Assembly: GCA_024691305.1 (NCBI GenBank)
Contig: JAILNS010000033.1
Span: 62,001 to 126,000, forward strand
Reading direction: 5' to 3'
DNA: 64,000 bases
Origin: Lachnospiraceae bacterium
Lineage (GTDB): Bacteria; Bacillota; Clostridia; Lachnospirales; Lachnospiraceae
Part shown: piece by piece, positions 1 to 9,669 of the stretch
Layout: every line of letters begins with the position of its first letter
Position numbering within the stretch: position 1 is the stretch's first letter
Translations under genes and position numbers: made by a program
Notes under the pieces: generated by a model
Databases searched by the model: none
The model's input: only the letters and a program-made list of their open reading frames with translations
What the model was told of the DNA's origin: nothing

Positions 1-1
1 C

Positions 2-610
2 GTAGAGCAGACCTCCCGTGGGGAACGTTCATATGATATTTATTCAAGACTTTTGGAGGACCGTATCGTTTTTCTCGGAGATGAGGTAAATGATACAACC
101 GCAAGCCTTGTAGTTGCGCAGCTTCTTTTCCTGGAAGCTCAGGATCCCGAAAAGGATATCCATCTGTATATAAACAGCCCCGGCGGTTCCGTTACCGCAG
201 GAATGGCTATATATGATACCATGCAGTACATCAAATGTGATGTTTCCACCATATGTATAGGTATGGCAGCCAGCATGGGTGCTTTCCTTCTTTCCGGTGG
301 CGCCAAGGGCAAGCGCATGGCTCTTCCCAATGCGGAGATCATGATCCATCAGCCCAGCGGCGGTTCTCAGGGACAGGCTACCGAGATCGAGATAGCAGCC
401 AAGCATATCTTAAAGACCAAAGAAAAACTGAACCGTATCCTGTCCGAGAATACGGGTAAGCCTTTTGAACAGGTCGCTGAAGATACCGAGCGTGATAACT
501 GGATGAGCGCCGAAGAAGCACGTGAGTACGGACTTATCGATACCGTGATCACGAATCGTGCAGAGATGGCAGAATCCCAGGAAAAAGATAAAAATAGCAA
601 GAAGAAATGA
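2..610 (+). CDS. clpP: ATP-dependent Clp protease proteolytic subunit (5' end outside window)
   Basis: Serine peptidase subunit that forms the ClpP barrel and degrades substrates unfolded by ClpX, the next gene. The reading frame is open from the first bases of the window and encodes the usual ClpP N-terminal residues ([20 protein letters not shown]), so the true start lies upstream and the internal TTG at 53 is not the start. The triad is complete: Ser in GMAASMG (codon near 272), His in MIHQP (near 347) and Asp in ERDNW (near 494). About 202 residues are visible, close to full length. Family assignment is secure; only the extreme N-terminus is missing. Confidence 0.97.
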   Translation, partial: VEQTSRGERSYDIYSRLLEDRIVFLGDEVNDTTASLVVAQLLFLEAQDPEKDIHLYINSPGGSVTAGMAIYDTMQYIKCDVSTICIGMAASMGAFLLSGGAKGKRMALPNAEIMIHQPSGGSQGQATEIEIAAKHILKTKEKLNRILSENTGKPFEQVAEDTERDNWMSAEEAREYGLIDTVITNRAEMAESQEKDKNSKKK

Positions 611-679
611 TAAGAGACAAGAGGATAACTAACGTTATTAAAAGCGGACAGGTTATCTGATACTGACAAGGGGAAGATT

Positions 680-1936
680 ATGTCAGCAAAAATGAATGAC
701 AAGGTGAAATGCTCTTTTTGCGGCAAATCACAGAACGAAGTTAAAAAATTAATATCAGGACCTGCAGGAGTATATATCTGCGATGAGTGCGTCGAGATAT
801 GCGTTGATATCCTTGACGACTATGTGACGGATGATGAGCCCGAAGAGATAGAAAGCTCTGATATTAACCTCCTTAAACCCGCTCAGATCAAGGAATTTCT
901 GGATGAGTACGTTATAGGACAGGACGAAGCCAAAAAAGTATTATCGGTGTCGGTATATAACCATTACAAGAGAGTAATGAGCAGTGAAAAAGAAGACAGT
1001 GATGATATCGAGCTTCAAAAATCCAATATAATGATGCTCGGCCCCACAGGATCCGGAAAGACATATCTTGCACAGACACTTGCCAAGATAATAGGTGTTC
1101 CGTTTGCAATAGCGGATGCTACGACTCTTACAGAGGCAGGATATGTAGGTGAGGATGTAGAGAATATCCTTCTTAAACTGATACAGGCAGCAGATTATGA
1201 CATTGCCAAGGCTGAACTTGGGATAGTTTATATTGATGAAGTGGACAAGATCACCAAGAAATCCGAGAATGTGTCAATAACAAGAGATGTATCCGGTGAA
1301 GGTGTACAGCAGGCACTTCTTAAGATAATCGAAGGAACTGTGGCATCTGTTCCTCCTCAGGGTGGTCGTAAGCATCCCCATCAGGAACTGATCCAGATCG
1401 ATACCTCTAATATCCTCTTTATTTGCGGCGGCGCTTTTGACGGTCTTGATAAGATAATCGAGGCAAGACTTGACAGAAGCTCGATAGGATTTGGTGGGGA
1501 ACTCACAGCCAGGAACACCAAGGAAGCGGATTCATTGTTAAAAGAAGTATCAACACAGGATCTCATTAAATTCGGTCTTATACCGGAATTTATCGGCCGT
1601 GTACCGATCACCGTTACACTTGACGGACTTGATGAAGAAGCTTTAAAGCAGATACTTACTGAACCCAAGAATGCACTGGTTAAGCAGTATAAGAAGCTTT
1701 TTGAAATGGATGAGGTCAAACTTACCTTCACAGATGAAGCTGTCAGCGCAATAGCACATGCGGCATTTGAGAAAAAGACAGGAGCCAGAGGCCTAAGGTC
1801 CATTATGGAAAAGGCAATGATGGATGTCATGTATAAGATCCCTTCCGATGATAATATTTCCGAATGTATAATGACAGAGGAAGCGGTAAAGTTAGAAGCC
1901 GATCCCAAGATAGTATATCGAAGCGGCGTAGCATGA
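680..1936 (+). CDS. clpX: ATP-dependent Clp protease ATP-binding subunit ClpX
   Basis: AAA+ unfoldase that recognises substrates and feeds them to ClpP. The 418-aa protein has the N-terminal zinc-binding domain (Cys11, Cys14, Cys34, Cys37), Walker A GPTGSGKT at 121-128, the pore loop GYVGE at 154-158 and Walker B IVYIDE around 182-187. The start is backed by an AAGGGGA ribosome binding site. It lies 69 bp after clpP and 4 bp before lon, consistent with a clpP-clpX-lon operon. Length and motifs are normal for the family. Confidence 0.98.
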   Translation: MSAKMNDKVKCSFCGKSQNEVKKLISGPAGVYICDECVEICVDILDDYVTDDEPEEIESSDINLLKPAQIKEFLDEYVIGQDEAKKVLSVSVYNHYKRVMSSEKEDSDDIELQKSNIMMLGPTGSGKTYLAQTLAKIIGVPFAIADATTLTEAGYVGEDVENILLKLIQAADYDIAKAELGIVYIDEVDKITKKSENVSITRDVSGEGVQQALLKIIEGTVASVPPQGGRKHPHQELIQIDTSNILFICGGAFDGLDKIIEARLDRSSIGFGGELTARNTKEADSLLKEVSTQDLIKFGLIPEFIGRVPITVTLDGLDEEALKQILTEPKNALVKQYKKLFEMDEVKLTFTDEAVSAIAHAAFEKKTGARGLRSIMEKAMMDVMYKIPSDDNISECIMTEEAVKLEADPKIVYRSGVA

Positions 1937-1940
1937 AAAT

Positions 1941-4307
1941 ATGTTTGAAAATCTGTTAAACAAAAATACACAGGATAATGTATCGTATCTCCCCGCAGTA
2001 CCGCTGCGGGGTCTTACTATCCTCCCGGATATGATCATACACTTTGATCTAAACAGACCTAAATCCATTCAGGCGGTCGAGAAAGCCATGATGGATGAGT
2101 CTGTTCTTTTTGTCGTGGCACAGCGTGATTCCGATAAAGATGAACCGGAGATGGATGATCTGTATGAAGTGGGATGTATAGTTACGATCAACCAGTTGCT
2201 TAAGATGCCGGGCGGAGTCATCCGTGTTCTTGCGGAGGGCAAAAAGAGAGCATATATCAAGGAACTGACCGATGAAGAAGGTTATCTTAAGGCAGGCATC
2301 CGGGAGATAACCGAGGAAGATGAACGTGCTGACATGAGCATAGAGACCGAGATAGCCATGGTGCGTGAACTCGGTGATGTGTTCAGGGAATATGTACAGA
2401 TGTTTCCAAAGGTCGGAAAGAGCCTTGAGGGGCACATCAATGAGGCATCGGATCTGGGTAAGCTGATAGACCAGATAGCGATCAATCTTCCGCTCCAATA
2501 TACAGCAAAACAGGAGATCCTCGGAGCAGTTTCTCTAAAAGAAAGATACACGGAACTTTCACGGATCATGAAAAATGAGATATCCGTTGCTAAGATCAGG
2601 ATCGATCTGGCACGTGATGTCAAGGAAAGAGTTGATAAGAACCAGCAGGAATATTTCCTTCGTGAGCAGATGCGCACCATCGAGGAAAAACTCGGAGTAA
2701 ATAACGAAAAAGCCGAGATCGACCAGATGCAGGAAGCATGCGATGCACTCACAGCCTCAGATGAAGTTAAGGAGCGTATCACCAAGGAGATAAACAGACT
2801 TCGTAAGATGAGCGGTTACAGTTCGGAGGTCGCAGTTGAAAGGGGATATGTCGAAACTCTCCTTGAGATGCCCTGGGATAAGGTCTCCAAAGACCGTGCG
2901 GATATTCATCTGGCAGAAAAAATACTTAACAGGGATCATTACGGCCTTGATAAGGTCAAGGAGAGGATCCTTGAGTTTCTGGCCGTTAAGATATTAAACG
3001 ATCACGGACAGAGTCCGATCATATGTCTGGTTGGCCCTCCCGGAACGGGTAAGACGTCGATCGCAAAGAGTGTAGCGGAAGCTCTTGATAAAAAATATAT
3101 AAGAATAAGTCTCGGCGGAGTCAGGGACGAAGCGGAGATAAGAGGTCACAGACGTACTTATGTGGGCGCACTTCCGGGCCGCATAGCTACAGGTCTTAAG
3201 TCTGCGGGAGTCAAGAATCCGCTCATCCTTCTTGATGAGATAGACAAGGTCAGTTCAGACTACAAAGGAGATACCTCTGCTGCACTTCTTGAAGTGCTCG
3301 ATTCAGAGCAGAATGTAAGATTCAATGATCATTATATTGAACTTCCGGTTGATCTGTCCGAGGTGATGTTCATATGTACGGCAAACAATGCGGCGGATAT
3401 ACCGAGGCCTCTGCTTGACCGTATGGAGATCATAGAGGTCAACAGTTATACGGCCAATGAAAAATACCATATAGCCAAGGAGCACCTGATCCCGAAGTCC
3501 TATGAGAAGAACGGTCTTACGAAAGAACAGCTGTCCATTACGGATTCGGCACTTAAAAAGCTGATCGACGGATATACGAGAGAGGCCGGAGTCAGGGGAC
3601 TCGAGAGGACCATAGGAGAACTGTGCAGAAAGGCAGCAAGAGAGATATTGAACCGTCGTGAGGACGGCAAGGAAGATAAACAGATCAAGGTTACGGCATC
3701 AAATCTCAAGGAGTTCCTGGGAAAAGTCAAATTTACCAGGGATATGGCGGAACTAAAAGACCAGATCGGTATAGTAAGAGGGCTTGCATGGACTAGTGTC
3801 GGCGGTGATACGTTAGAAGTTGAAGTAAATGTCATGCCCGGTCGCGGAGAGGTCGTACTTACCGGTCAGATGGGCGATGTCATGAAAGAGTCCGCGCATG
3901 CGGGTCTTGGGTATGTAAGATCCGTGGCAGGTCGTTATGATATAGAACCCAAAGCGTTTCAGAAGAATGATATCCATATTCACATACCGGAGGGCGCTGT
4001 TCCCAAAGACGGGCCTTCCGCAGGTATTACCATGGCTACGGCCATGCTTTCCGCACTTGCGGGAATCCCTGTAAAAGGCGGACTTGCAATGACCGGAGAA
4101 GTGACCTTAAGAGGCAGAGTACTTCCTATAGGCGGACTTAAAGAAAAACTGCTTGCCGCATCACAGGCAGGTATAACACAGGTCCTTATCCCGGTTGAAA
4201 ATGAAAAAGATCTCGAGGAGATAGGTGAAGAGATAACCGGCTGCCTTAAGATCAAAACCGTATCCACCATGGAAGAAGTCTTAAAGTACGCACTGGTACA
4301 CAAGTGA
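1941..4307 (+). CDS. lon: Endopeptidase La (Lon protease)
   Basis: Cytoplasmic ATP-dependent serine protease that removes misfolded and regulatory proteins. At 788 aa it has the LonA order: N-terminal substrate domain (LPAVPLRGLTILPDM near residue 17), a coiled region, Walker A GPPGTGKT at 365-372, Walker B LLDEIDK, and the C-terminal protease domain with the Ser693-Lys736 dyad (KDGPSAG and GGLKEKLLA). It starts only 4 bp after clpX and has a weak ribosome binding site, so translation is probably coupled. Confidence 0.97.
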   Translation: MFENLLNKNTQDNVSYLPAVPLRGLTILPDMIIHFDLNRPKSIQAVEKAMMDESVLFVVAQRDSDKDEPEMDDLYEVGCIVTINQLLKMPGGVIRVLAEGKKRAYIKELTDEEGYLKAGIREITEEDERADMSIETEIAMVRELGDVFREYVQMFPKVGKSLEGHINEASDLGKLIDQIAINLPLQYTAKQEILGAVSLKERYTELSRIMKNEISVAKIRIDLARDVKERVDKNQQEYFLREQMRTIEEKLGVNNEKAEIDQMQEACDALTASDEVKERITKEINRLRKMSGYSSEVAVERGYVETLLEMPWDKVSKDRADIHLAEKILNRDHYGLDKVKERILEFLAVKILNDHGQSPIICLVGPPGTGKTSIAKSVAEALDKKYIRISLGGVRDEAEIRGHRRTYVGALPGRIATGLKSAGVKNPLILLDEIDKVSSDYKGDTSAALLEVLDSEQNVRFNDHYIELPVDLSEVMFICTANNAADIPRPLLDRMEIIEVNSYTANEKYHIAKEHLIPKSYEKNGLTKEQLSITDSALKKLIDGYTREAGVRGLERTIGELCRKAAREILNRREDGKEDKQIKVTASNLKEFLGKVKFTRDMAELKDQIGIVRGLAWTSVGGDTLEVEVNVMPGRGEVVLTGQMGDVMKESAHAGLGYVRSVAGRYDIEPKAFQKNDIHIHIPEGAVPKDGPSAGITMATAMLSALAGIPVKGGLAMTGEVTLRGRVLPIGGLKEKLLAASQAGITQVLIPVENEKDLEEIGEEITGCLKIKTVSTMEEVLKYALVHK

Positions 4308-4317
4308 TCCGGAGAAA

Positions 4318-4917
4318 ATGATGATAATAAAAAGCGTAAATTTGGAAACCGTATGCGGAATAACGAGTAAACTTCCCGAAAATACCCTGCCCGAAGTGGC
4401 TTTTGCCGGAAAAAGCAATGTCGGTAAGTCATCTCTTATAAATGCGATAATGAACCGCAAATCATATGCCCGCACGTCTCAATCGCCGGGCAAGACTCAG
4501 ACGATCAATTACTACAACATAAATGACGAACTCTATCTGGTCGACCTGCCCGGATACGGATATGCCAAGGCCGGCAAAGAACTGGTCGCAAACTGGGGCA
4601 AGCTTATAGAGGACTATCTGTACCGGTCCAAGGTATTAAAAAGTGTATTTCTTTTGATAGACATAAGACACGAACCATCGGAAAACGACAAACTCATGTA
4701 TGACTGGGTAAGATCGAGAGGATATGAGCCCGTGATCATTGCAACCAAGGCAGATAAGATCAAAAGAAGCCAACTGACCAAACAAGTCAATGCAATACGC
4801 AAAACCCTCGGAATGCCCGAGAATGCGCTGCTTTTCCCTTTTTCCGCACTGTCGAAACAGGGCCGTGATGAGATCGTTGATTATATCGAGAGTATATGCA
4901 TACCGGAAAACAATTGA
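4318..4917 (+). CDS. engB: Ribosome biogenesis GTP-binding protein YsxC/EngB
   Basis: TRAFAC-class GTPase needed for assembly of the large ribosomal subunit. The 199-aa protein shows G1 GKSNVGKSS, the switch region with TPGKTQ-like SPGKTQTINYY, G3 DLPGYGYA and G4 TKADK, with the family's normal length. It begins 10 bp after lon and ATG is followed immediately by a second ATG (4321); the GGAG upstream favours the first. The lon-engB pairing is common in Firmicutes. Confidence 0.96.
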   Translation: MMIIKSVNLETVCGITSKLPENTLPEVAFAGKSNVGKSSLINAIMNRKSYARTSQSPGKTQTINYYNINDELYLVDLPGYGYAKAGKELVANWGKLIEDYLYRSKVLKSVFLLIDIRHEPSENDKLMYDWVRSRGYEPVIIATKADKIKRSQLTKQVNAIRKTLGMPENALLFPFSALSKQGRDEIVDYIESICIPENN

Positions 4918-4945
4918 TCTGCACAGGAGCAGATAAGGAGATAAT

Positions 4946-6463
4946 ATGCCACTTACATTAAAAGCCCTGACCGAATATGATGATATCTATATCCAGTGCC
5001 ATGATAATCCGGACGGCGATGCACTCGCAAGCGGGATGGCTCTGTACTGGTATCTTACCCGGATGGGAAAATCCCCGAGATTCATATACGGCGGCAGACA
5101 CAGCGTTTCCAAAAGCAATCTGCTGCTTATGATCGAAAATCTTCACATACCCGCAGAACATGTTGAGGGAACAGAACCGGATCATAAGCCGGAACTTCTT
5201 GTGATGGTCGACTGCCAGTACGGGGAGAGTAATGCTACAAAGTTTGACGCCGAGAATATAGCCGTAATAGATCATCATCAGGTATCCGGGCAGCTGCCCG
5301 AACTCAGTGAGGTCAGGAGTAATTACGGATCCTGTGCTACGGTTATGTATGAACTGTTACGTAAAGAAGGCATAGACATCAACGAAGACCAGGATCTGGC
5401 CACATCTCTTTATTACGGTCTGATGACTGACACAAACGGATTTGCGGAGATATCGCATCCCGCTGACAAGGATCTTCGGGATTTTGCCAAGTTCAGACAC
5501 AGCGATATCGTCCTTTTCAAAAATTCCAATATATCCAGAGAAGAATTGAAAATAGCCGGAGATGCACTTAAAGGCGCCGATTACTATGAAGAAGAATCCT
5601 ATGCCATAGTTTATTCCAAACCCTGCGACCCTAATATTCTGGGGATCATCAGTGATATGGTCTTAGAGGTCGATACGGTCAGCACGTGTCTTGTATACAG
5701 CATATTATCCATAGGCGTTAAGATTTCCGTAAGGAGCTGCGTTAAAGAGGTGAAGGCCAGCGAACTTGCAGCTTACATTACCAGAGGTTACGGCGGTGGG
5801 GGAGGTCATCTGATCAAGGCCGGAGGCTTGCTTAAAAAAGATCTCCTTGAAAAGGACGGCATAGACTGCAGTGAAGAATCCGTTAAGATGCTTATTCAGA
5901 AGAGAATGAAAACATATTTTGCGGAGTCGGAGATCATATATGCAGGAGAGCATACAGAAGATATAGACAAGCTGGAACATTATATCAAAAAAGAACTTAA
6001 AGTCGGATATGTCAAGGCAGATAAGCTTGCAAAGGCAGGAACCGTCATTACGATACGTACTCTGGAAGGTGACGTGGATGTTGCCATAGAGCCTGATCTG
6101 TATATAATGCTTGGCATAGACGGAGAGATATATCCCATCAAAAAAGATAAATTCAGACTTAACAATCGCACGTCTGACGAAAAGTATGTATTCCCGGGTG
6201 AATACCCACCGGTCGTCGTAAATCTGCATAACGGAGAACGCATCGAACTTCTTCCGCATGCCGAGAGCTGTGTATCTAATGGCGGTGCGGGTATATATGC
6301 AAGGCAGCTTGATCACAGGGTAAAGGTTTTTACAGCCTGGGATCCCGAAAAGTATTATTTAGGAGTTTCAGGCGATTATCTCGTGGTAAGAGCTGATGAT
6401 CCATCCGATATATATGTAGTCGCAAAGAGTGTCTTTGAAAGGACATATGAACATGCAGTATGA
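4946..6463 (+). CDS. DHH/DHHA1 phosphoesterase with a C-terminal extension
   Basis: Member of the DHH superfamily (NrnA/RecJ-like), which hydrolyses short oligonucleotides or cyclic dinucleotide products. Visible motifs are HDNPDGDALAS near residue 19, VDCQYGE near 90, the DHH signature VIDHHQ near 110, and the DHHA1 glycine motif GGGGGHLIKAGG near 280. NrnA-type enzymes usually end soon after that motif, but this protein runs to 505 aa. The last roughly 190 residues form an unrecognised region ending in a PGEYP...DYLVV..DPSDIYV pattern. Its 3' end overlaps the TIR gene by 11 bp, suggesting coupled translation. The exact substrate cannot be read from sequence. Confidence 0.85.
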   Translation: MPLTLKALTEYDDIYIQCHDNPDGDALASGMALYWYLTRMGKSPRFIYGGRHSVSKSNLLLMIENLHIPAEHVEGTEPDHKPELLVMVDCQYGESNATKFDAENIAVIDHHQVSGQLPELSEVRSNYGSCATVMYELLRKEGIDINEDQDLATSLYYGLMTDTNGFAEISHPADKDLRDFAKFRHSDIVLFKNSNISREELKIAGDALKGADYYEEESYAIVYSKPCDPNILGIISDMVLEVDTVSTCLVYSILSIGVKISVRSCVKEVKASELAAYITRGYGGGGGHLIKAGGLLKKDLLEKDGIDCSEESVKMLIQKRMKTYFAESEIIYAGEHTEDIDKLEHYIKKELKVGYVKADKLAKAGTVITIRTLEGDVDVAIEPDLYIMLGIDGEIYPIKKDKFRLNNRTSDEKYVFPGEYPPVVVNLHNGERIELLPHAESCVSNGGAGIYARQLDHRVKVFTAWDPEKYYLGVSGDYLVVRADDPSDIYVVAKSVFERTYEHAV

Positions 6464-9400
6464 TGCATTTATCAGTTACCGTCATTCGGAACTTGATATG
6501 GAGATCGCCAAAAAGGTCCATACCGGACTTGAAACATATCACATTCCCGGAAGTGTCAGGGCAAAAACCGGAAAAAAGAAAATGGGGCGCGTCTTCAGGG
6601 ATCAGGAAGAGCTTCCCATAGGAAGCGATCTTGATGACAATATTTCATCCGCTCTAGCCAATTCCGAGTATCTTATAGTTATCTGTTCTCCCAGAACTCC
6701 CGGATCATATTGGGTGTGTAAGGAAATCGAAACTTTTATTTCCATACATGGGAGAAGTCATATTCTCGCCGTACTCATAGAAGGTGAGCCGGACGAAAGC
6801 TTTCCAAAACAGTTGTTATCCGATGATAACGGAGAGCCTGTAGAGCCTTTGGCTGCCGATGTCAGAGGTGAGAACAGGAAAGAAAGAAATTCCAAATTTA
6901 AGACTGAGATCCTGCGTCTCGCGGCTCCGATAATCGGATGCAGTTATGACGATCTAAAGCAGAGACATCGTGAGAGGATCATAAAGAGGACTCTTATATC
7001 TGTATCTGCGATAGCGGGAGTCGTAGCTGCTGCCGGGATCGCATTCGGTATATATAACAGCAATGTTGCTGACAGGATGAAGCAGCTTGCGGATGAAAAG
7101 GCAGCACTTGCAGATGAAAAGGCGGCGCTTGCTGATGAGAAGACGCGTCTTGCGGATGAAATCCTTGTAGAGTTTAAGCAAAAACAGGAAAACCAGTCCA
7201 GATTCTATGCCGAAGAATCAATATCCCTTTTAAATGAAGGAAGACGTGAGGAGGCAGTTCTAGTTGCGCGTGAGGGATTGCCGGTTGACGGTGACAGACC
7301 CTATGTCCCCGAGGCAGAAGATGCACTCGGGCGGGCACTTTATGCCTACGCGGATGGAAACAGTTTGGGTTTTGACCGAATATTAAAGTCCGACCTTAGT
7401 GTCAATTCCATAAAGAGAACAAGCGACAGCAGTAAGATCATTGTTATAGACAGCGGATATAACGTATATGTATACGATTCTACAACATGGGAACTTCTGT
7501 CAGGCATTTCCGCAGGGGTAGATGAGTATAATTATCTGGTTAATACCGTCGGAGCCGATGCCGACGATACCGGTGTATATGTATGTACCGAAAATTCTCT
7601 TATAAAATATGACTATAACGGCGATGTGATCTATGACAATCCGGAATACAAATTTATTAACAATTTCAGCTTCATAGAAAATGAGAGGGTTATATATATG
7701 GTATCATCCGATACCGTATACGTTGCGGATTGTGACACCGGTGAACTCTTATATAAATATGAAAACGAGTCGGAATACAGTTTTTTTGCCGGTAAAAGCC
7801 TGTATGATGAATACAGTGGTATATATGTATGCCCGCATAATGAACTGAACGCTTCTAAAATATATGTCTCTCTTATAGACAGAAACTTAGATTCCGTAAA
7901 AAGGGTTGAGCTTTCGGAAGGAAGCGTGCTTGAGATGTGTATACTCCCCTCGGGAGATATTGCGGCATTATCATGTAACAGTGACTTCATATCCGGAGGA
8001 GGGGTTAAGGATGTTATGCTGGACGTCTTTTCTTCGGAAGGACAGATGCTATGGAGCAGGAAAGTCGACGCCGGGGTCAGGAATGCCGCTACCTTTGACT
8101 CCCGTATGAAAGCCCACCGTTATGACACAGACGGAAAAGAACGTGATGAGATAGTTCTAACGATGGAGTATGAGGCTTTTGCATATGATGCCTCTACAGG
8201 CGAGCAGTTGTCAAAGATAACTCTCGGAGGAGAGAGCGTATCCTTAAGCATTGCAAAGGAAGGACCGACCGGATATGTCGGTTATTCAAACGGTAATATA
8301 GATCTTATAGATTTTGCAAATTCCAAGATATATTCGGATTATTCGATCCGGACGGGTCTTAGCCTTTCGGATGCAGTGTTTGTAAACGGACAGGTAGTTG
8401 TCAGGTCATACCTTTCACCTGAGGTTCATATACTGGCATATCATGAGGCACCTGATCTTGAGGAACTCGAGACCTTTGATACCAGAGTTGTTACATATGG
8501 GGTTTCTCCGGATTCCGGGTACTATGTCATTAAGCCTTTGGGGGATTATTCTACTTTTCTTTTTTATGATGACCAGGGTAAGAAGATCTATACATATACC
8601 GGAGACATGGATTTTAACATATGTACCGGATATTCTTCCGAAAAGTTTCTTATAGCTTATACCGACGGTATCGCTTATATAGATCCCGGTGCGTCGGAAG
8701 AAGATGAGGTCTCATGGTCCAAAATGGGCGTAGATGATCATGTCGGATACGGTAATTTCTGCGATAACGGTAAGTTTGGAATTTTCTGGGATATGCATTA
8801 TCTGGTCGTGGTCGATACCGATAAACGCCAGGTGATCTATTCGGATACCCTTGAGGAAAAAATAGAAAGTGCCGAGGTTTCGGAGGATGGAATTTATGCT
8901 TATGTCGCTACATCCGAAAGCGGCCTTACCTGCGTAAGTATTCCGGATGGCGAAAAGAAGCCTTTTGATTCCGATGACCTTAGGAACCTTGGAGATGCAT
9001 ATTTCGGAAGATATATAGCCATAAGCCATGACGGCAGCAAACTTGCCATGGGATGTATGGACGGCATGCTTCGCATAGCCGATACAGGGAGTCTTGAAGT
9101 ACTCTATGAAATACCGTTTCTGGCTAAATCCAGGATATTCTTAAAGTTTACCGACGATGACAGGTATCTGGTTTCCCAGGGCGATGATATGAGGATATGT
9201 ATCCGGGATACCGAAAACGGAGAATGCATCAATTCCATAGACGGTATTACTGAGGCTGACAGCATAATCTGTGATGAAACCGATTCTATAATGGCTGTTT
9301 GCGACGGGATATATGTATATCTGTTTGAAACCGGAGGATATGGACTCAAAGCCAGGATAGAGGACGGTCTTATATATCTTAAGAGCGATAATTCGGCCAT

Positions 9401-9536
9401 ATTATGCTATGACGGGCGATATATGTACAAAACATTTTATAAGGATCATAAGACACTTATAGAAGAAGCCGGCAGACAGTTCCCCGATGCCGAACTCAGC
9501 GATGAGCAAAAGGTTAAATATAATATAGAAAAATAA
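6453..9536 (+). CDS. TIR-domain membrane protein with coiled coil and C-terminal beta-propeller
   Basis: TIR domains act in signalling or as NAD+-cleaving enzymes. The N-terminal 130 residues fit a TIR fold: YDAFISYRH at 3-11, RDQEELP near 49, and the SYWVCKE motif whose Glu91 sits where TIR NADases carry the catalytic glutamate. One transmembrane segment follows at about 180-201 with basic residues before it, so the TIR part is predicted cytosolic and the rest outside. Residues 212-237 are near-perfect LADEKAA repeats (coiled coil). The remaining roughly 780 residues look like degenerate WD40/PQQ-type blades. I chose ATG 6453 because GAAAGGA at 6437-6443 is 9 nt away; ATG 6447 and GTG 6429 are alternatives. 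No STAND ATPase is present. Function unknown. Confidence 0.85.
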   Translation: MQYDAFISYRHSELDMEIAKKVHTGLETYHIPGSVRAKTGKKKMGRVFRDQEELPIGSDLDDNISSALANSEYLIVICSPRTPGSYWVCKEIETFISIHGRSHILAVLIEGEPDESFPKQLLSDDNGEPVEPLAADVRGENRKERNSKFKTEILRLAAPIIGCSYDDLKQRHRERIIKRTLISVSAIAGVVAAAGIAFGIYNSNVADRMKQLADEKAALADEKAALADEKTRLADEILVEFKQKQENQSRFYAEESISLLNEGRREEAVLVAREGLPVDGDRPYVPEAEDALGRALYAYADGNSLGFDRILKSDLSVNSIKRTSDSSKIIVIDSGYNVYVYDSTTWELLSGISAGVDEYNYLVNTVGADADDTGVYVCTENSLIKYDYNGDVIYDNPEYKFINNFSFIENERVIYMVSSDTVYVADCDTGELLYKYENESEYSFFAGKSLYDEYSGIYVCPHNELNASKIYVSLIDRNLDSVKRVELSEGSVLEMCILPSGDIAALSCNSDFISGGGVKDVMLDVFSSEGQMLWSRKVDAGVRNAATFDSRMKAHRYDTDGKERDEIVLTMEYEAFAYDASTGEQLSKITLGGESVSLSIAKEGPTGYVGYSNGNIDLIDFANSKIYSDYSIRTGLSLSDAVFVNGQVVVRSYLSPEVHILAYHEAPDLEELETFDTRVVTYGVSPDSGYYVIKPLGDYSTFLFYDDQGKKIYTYTGDMDFNICTGYSSEKFLIAYTDGIAYIDPGASEEDEVSWSKMGVDDHVGYGNFCDNGKFGIFWDMHYLVVVDTDKRQVIYSDTLEEKIESAEVSEDGIYAYVATSESGLTCVSIPDGEKKPFDSDDLRNLGDAYFGRYIAISHDGSKLAMGCMDGMLRIADTGSLEVLYEIPFLAKSRIFLKFTDDDRYLVSQGDDMRICIRDTENGECINSIDGITEADSIICDETDSIMAVCDGIYVYLFETGGYGLKARIEDGLIYLKSDNSAILCYDGRYMYKTFYKDHKTLIEEAGRQFPDAELSDEQKVKYNIEK
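7086..7160 (+). repeat. 21-bp tandem repeat coding for LADEKAA heptads
   Basis: Three and a half copies of a 21-bp unit (starting CTTGCGGATGAAAAGGC, 7086, 7107, 7128, 7149) lie inside the TIR gene just after its transmembrane segment. Each unit encodes one heptad. The copies differ mostly at silent positions, so the repeat is not a fresh duplication. Because the unit is 21 bp, a change in copy number would lengthen or shorten the coiled coil without breaking the frame. Confidence 0.85.
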
Positions 9537-9570
9537 TGTAATTCTTAGAGCATAATCTGTCAAAAAACCC

Positions 9571-9598
9571 TTGATTTTCAAATCAACAGTGTTATAAT
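9571..9598 (+). promoter_or_regulatory. Sigma-70-type promoter for the MATE gene
   Basis: TTGATT at 9571-9576 and a perfect TATAAT at 9593-9598 are separated by 16 bp, in the gap after the TIR gene. The -35 hexamer is half of a small dyad (TTGATT, TTCA, AATCAA), so a regulator could bind here. Confidence 0.65.
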
Positions 9599-9669
9599 TG
9601 CTTTCAATAGAAGGGATGGTTTATCGTTAAACGAGAAAACTGAAAGAGAAAGCTAAACGAGGCAATTTG

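Noticed and set aside
5705..6316. Antisense frame opposite the DHH gene
   Set aside because: Cys- and Tyr-rich translation typical of a shadow frame, no start signals.
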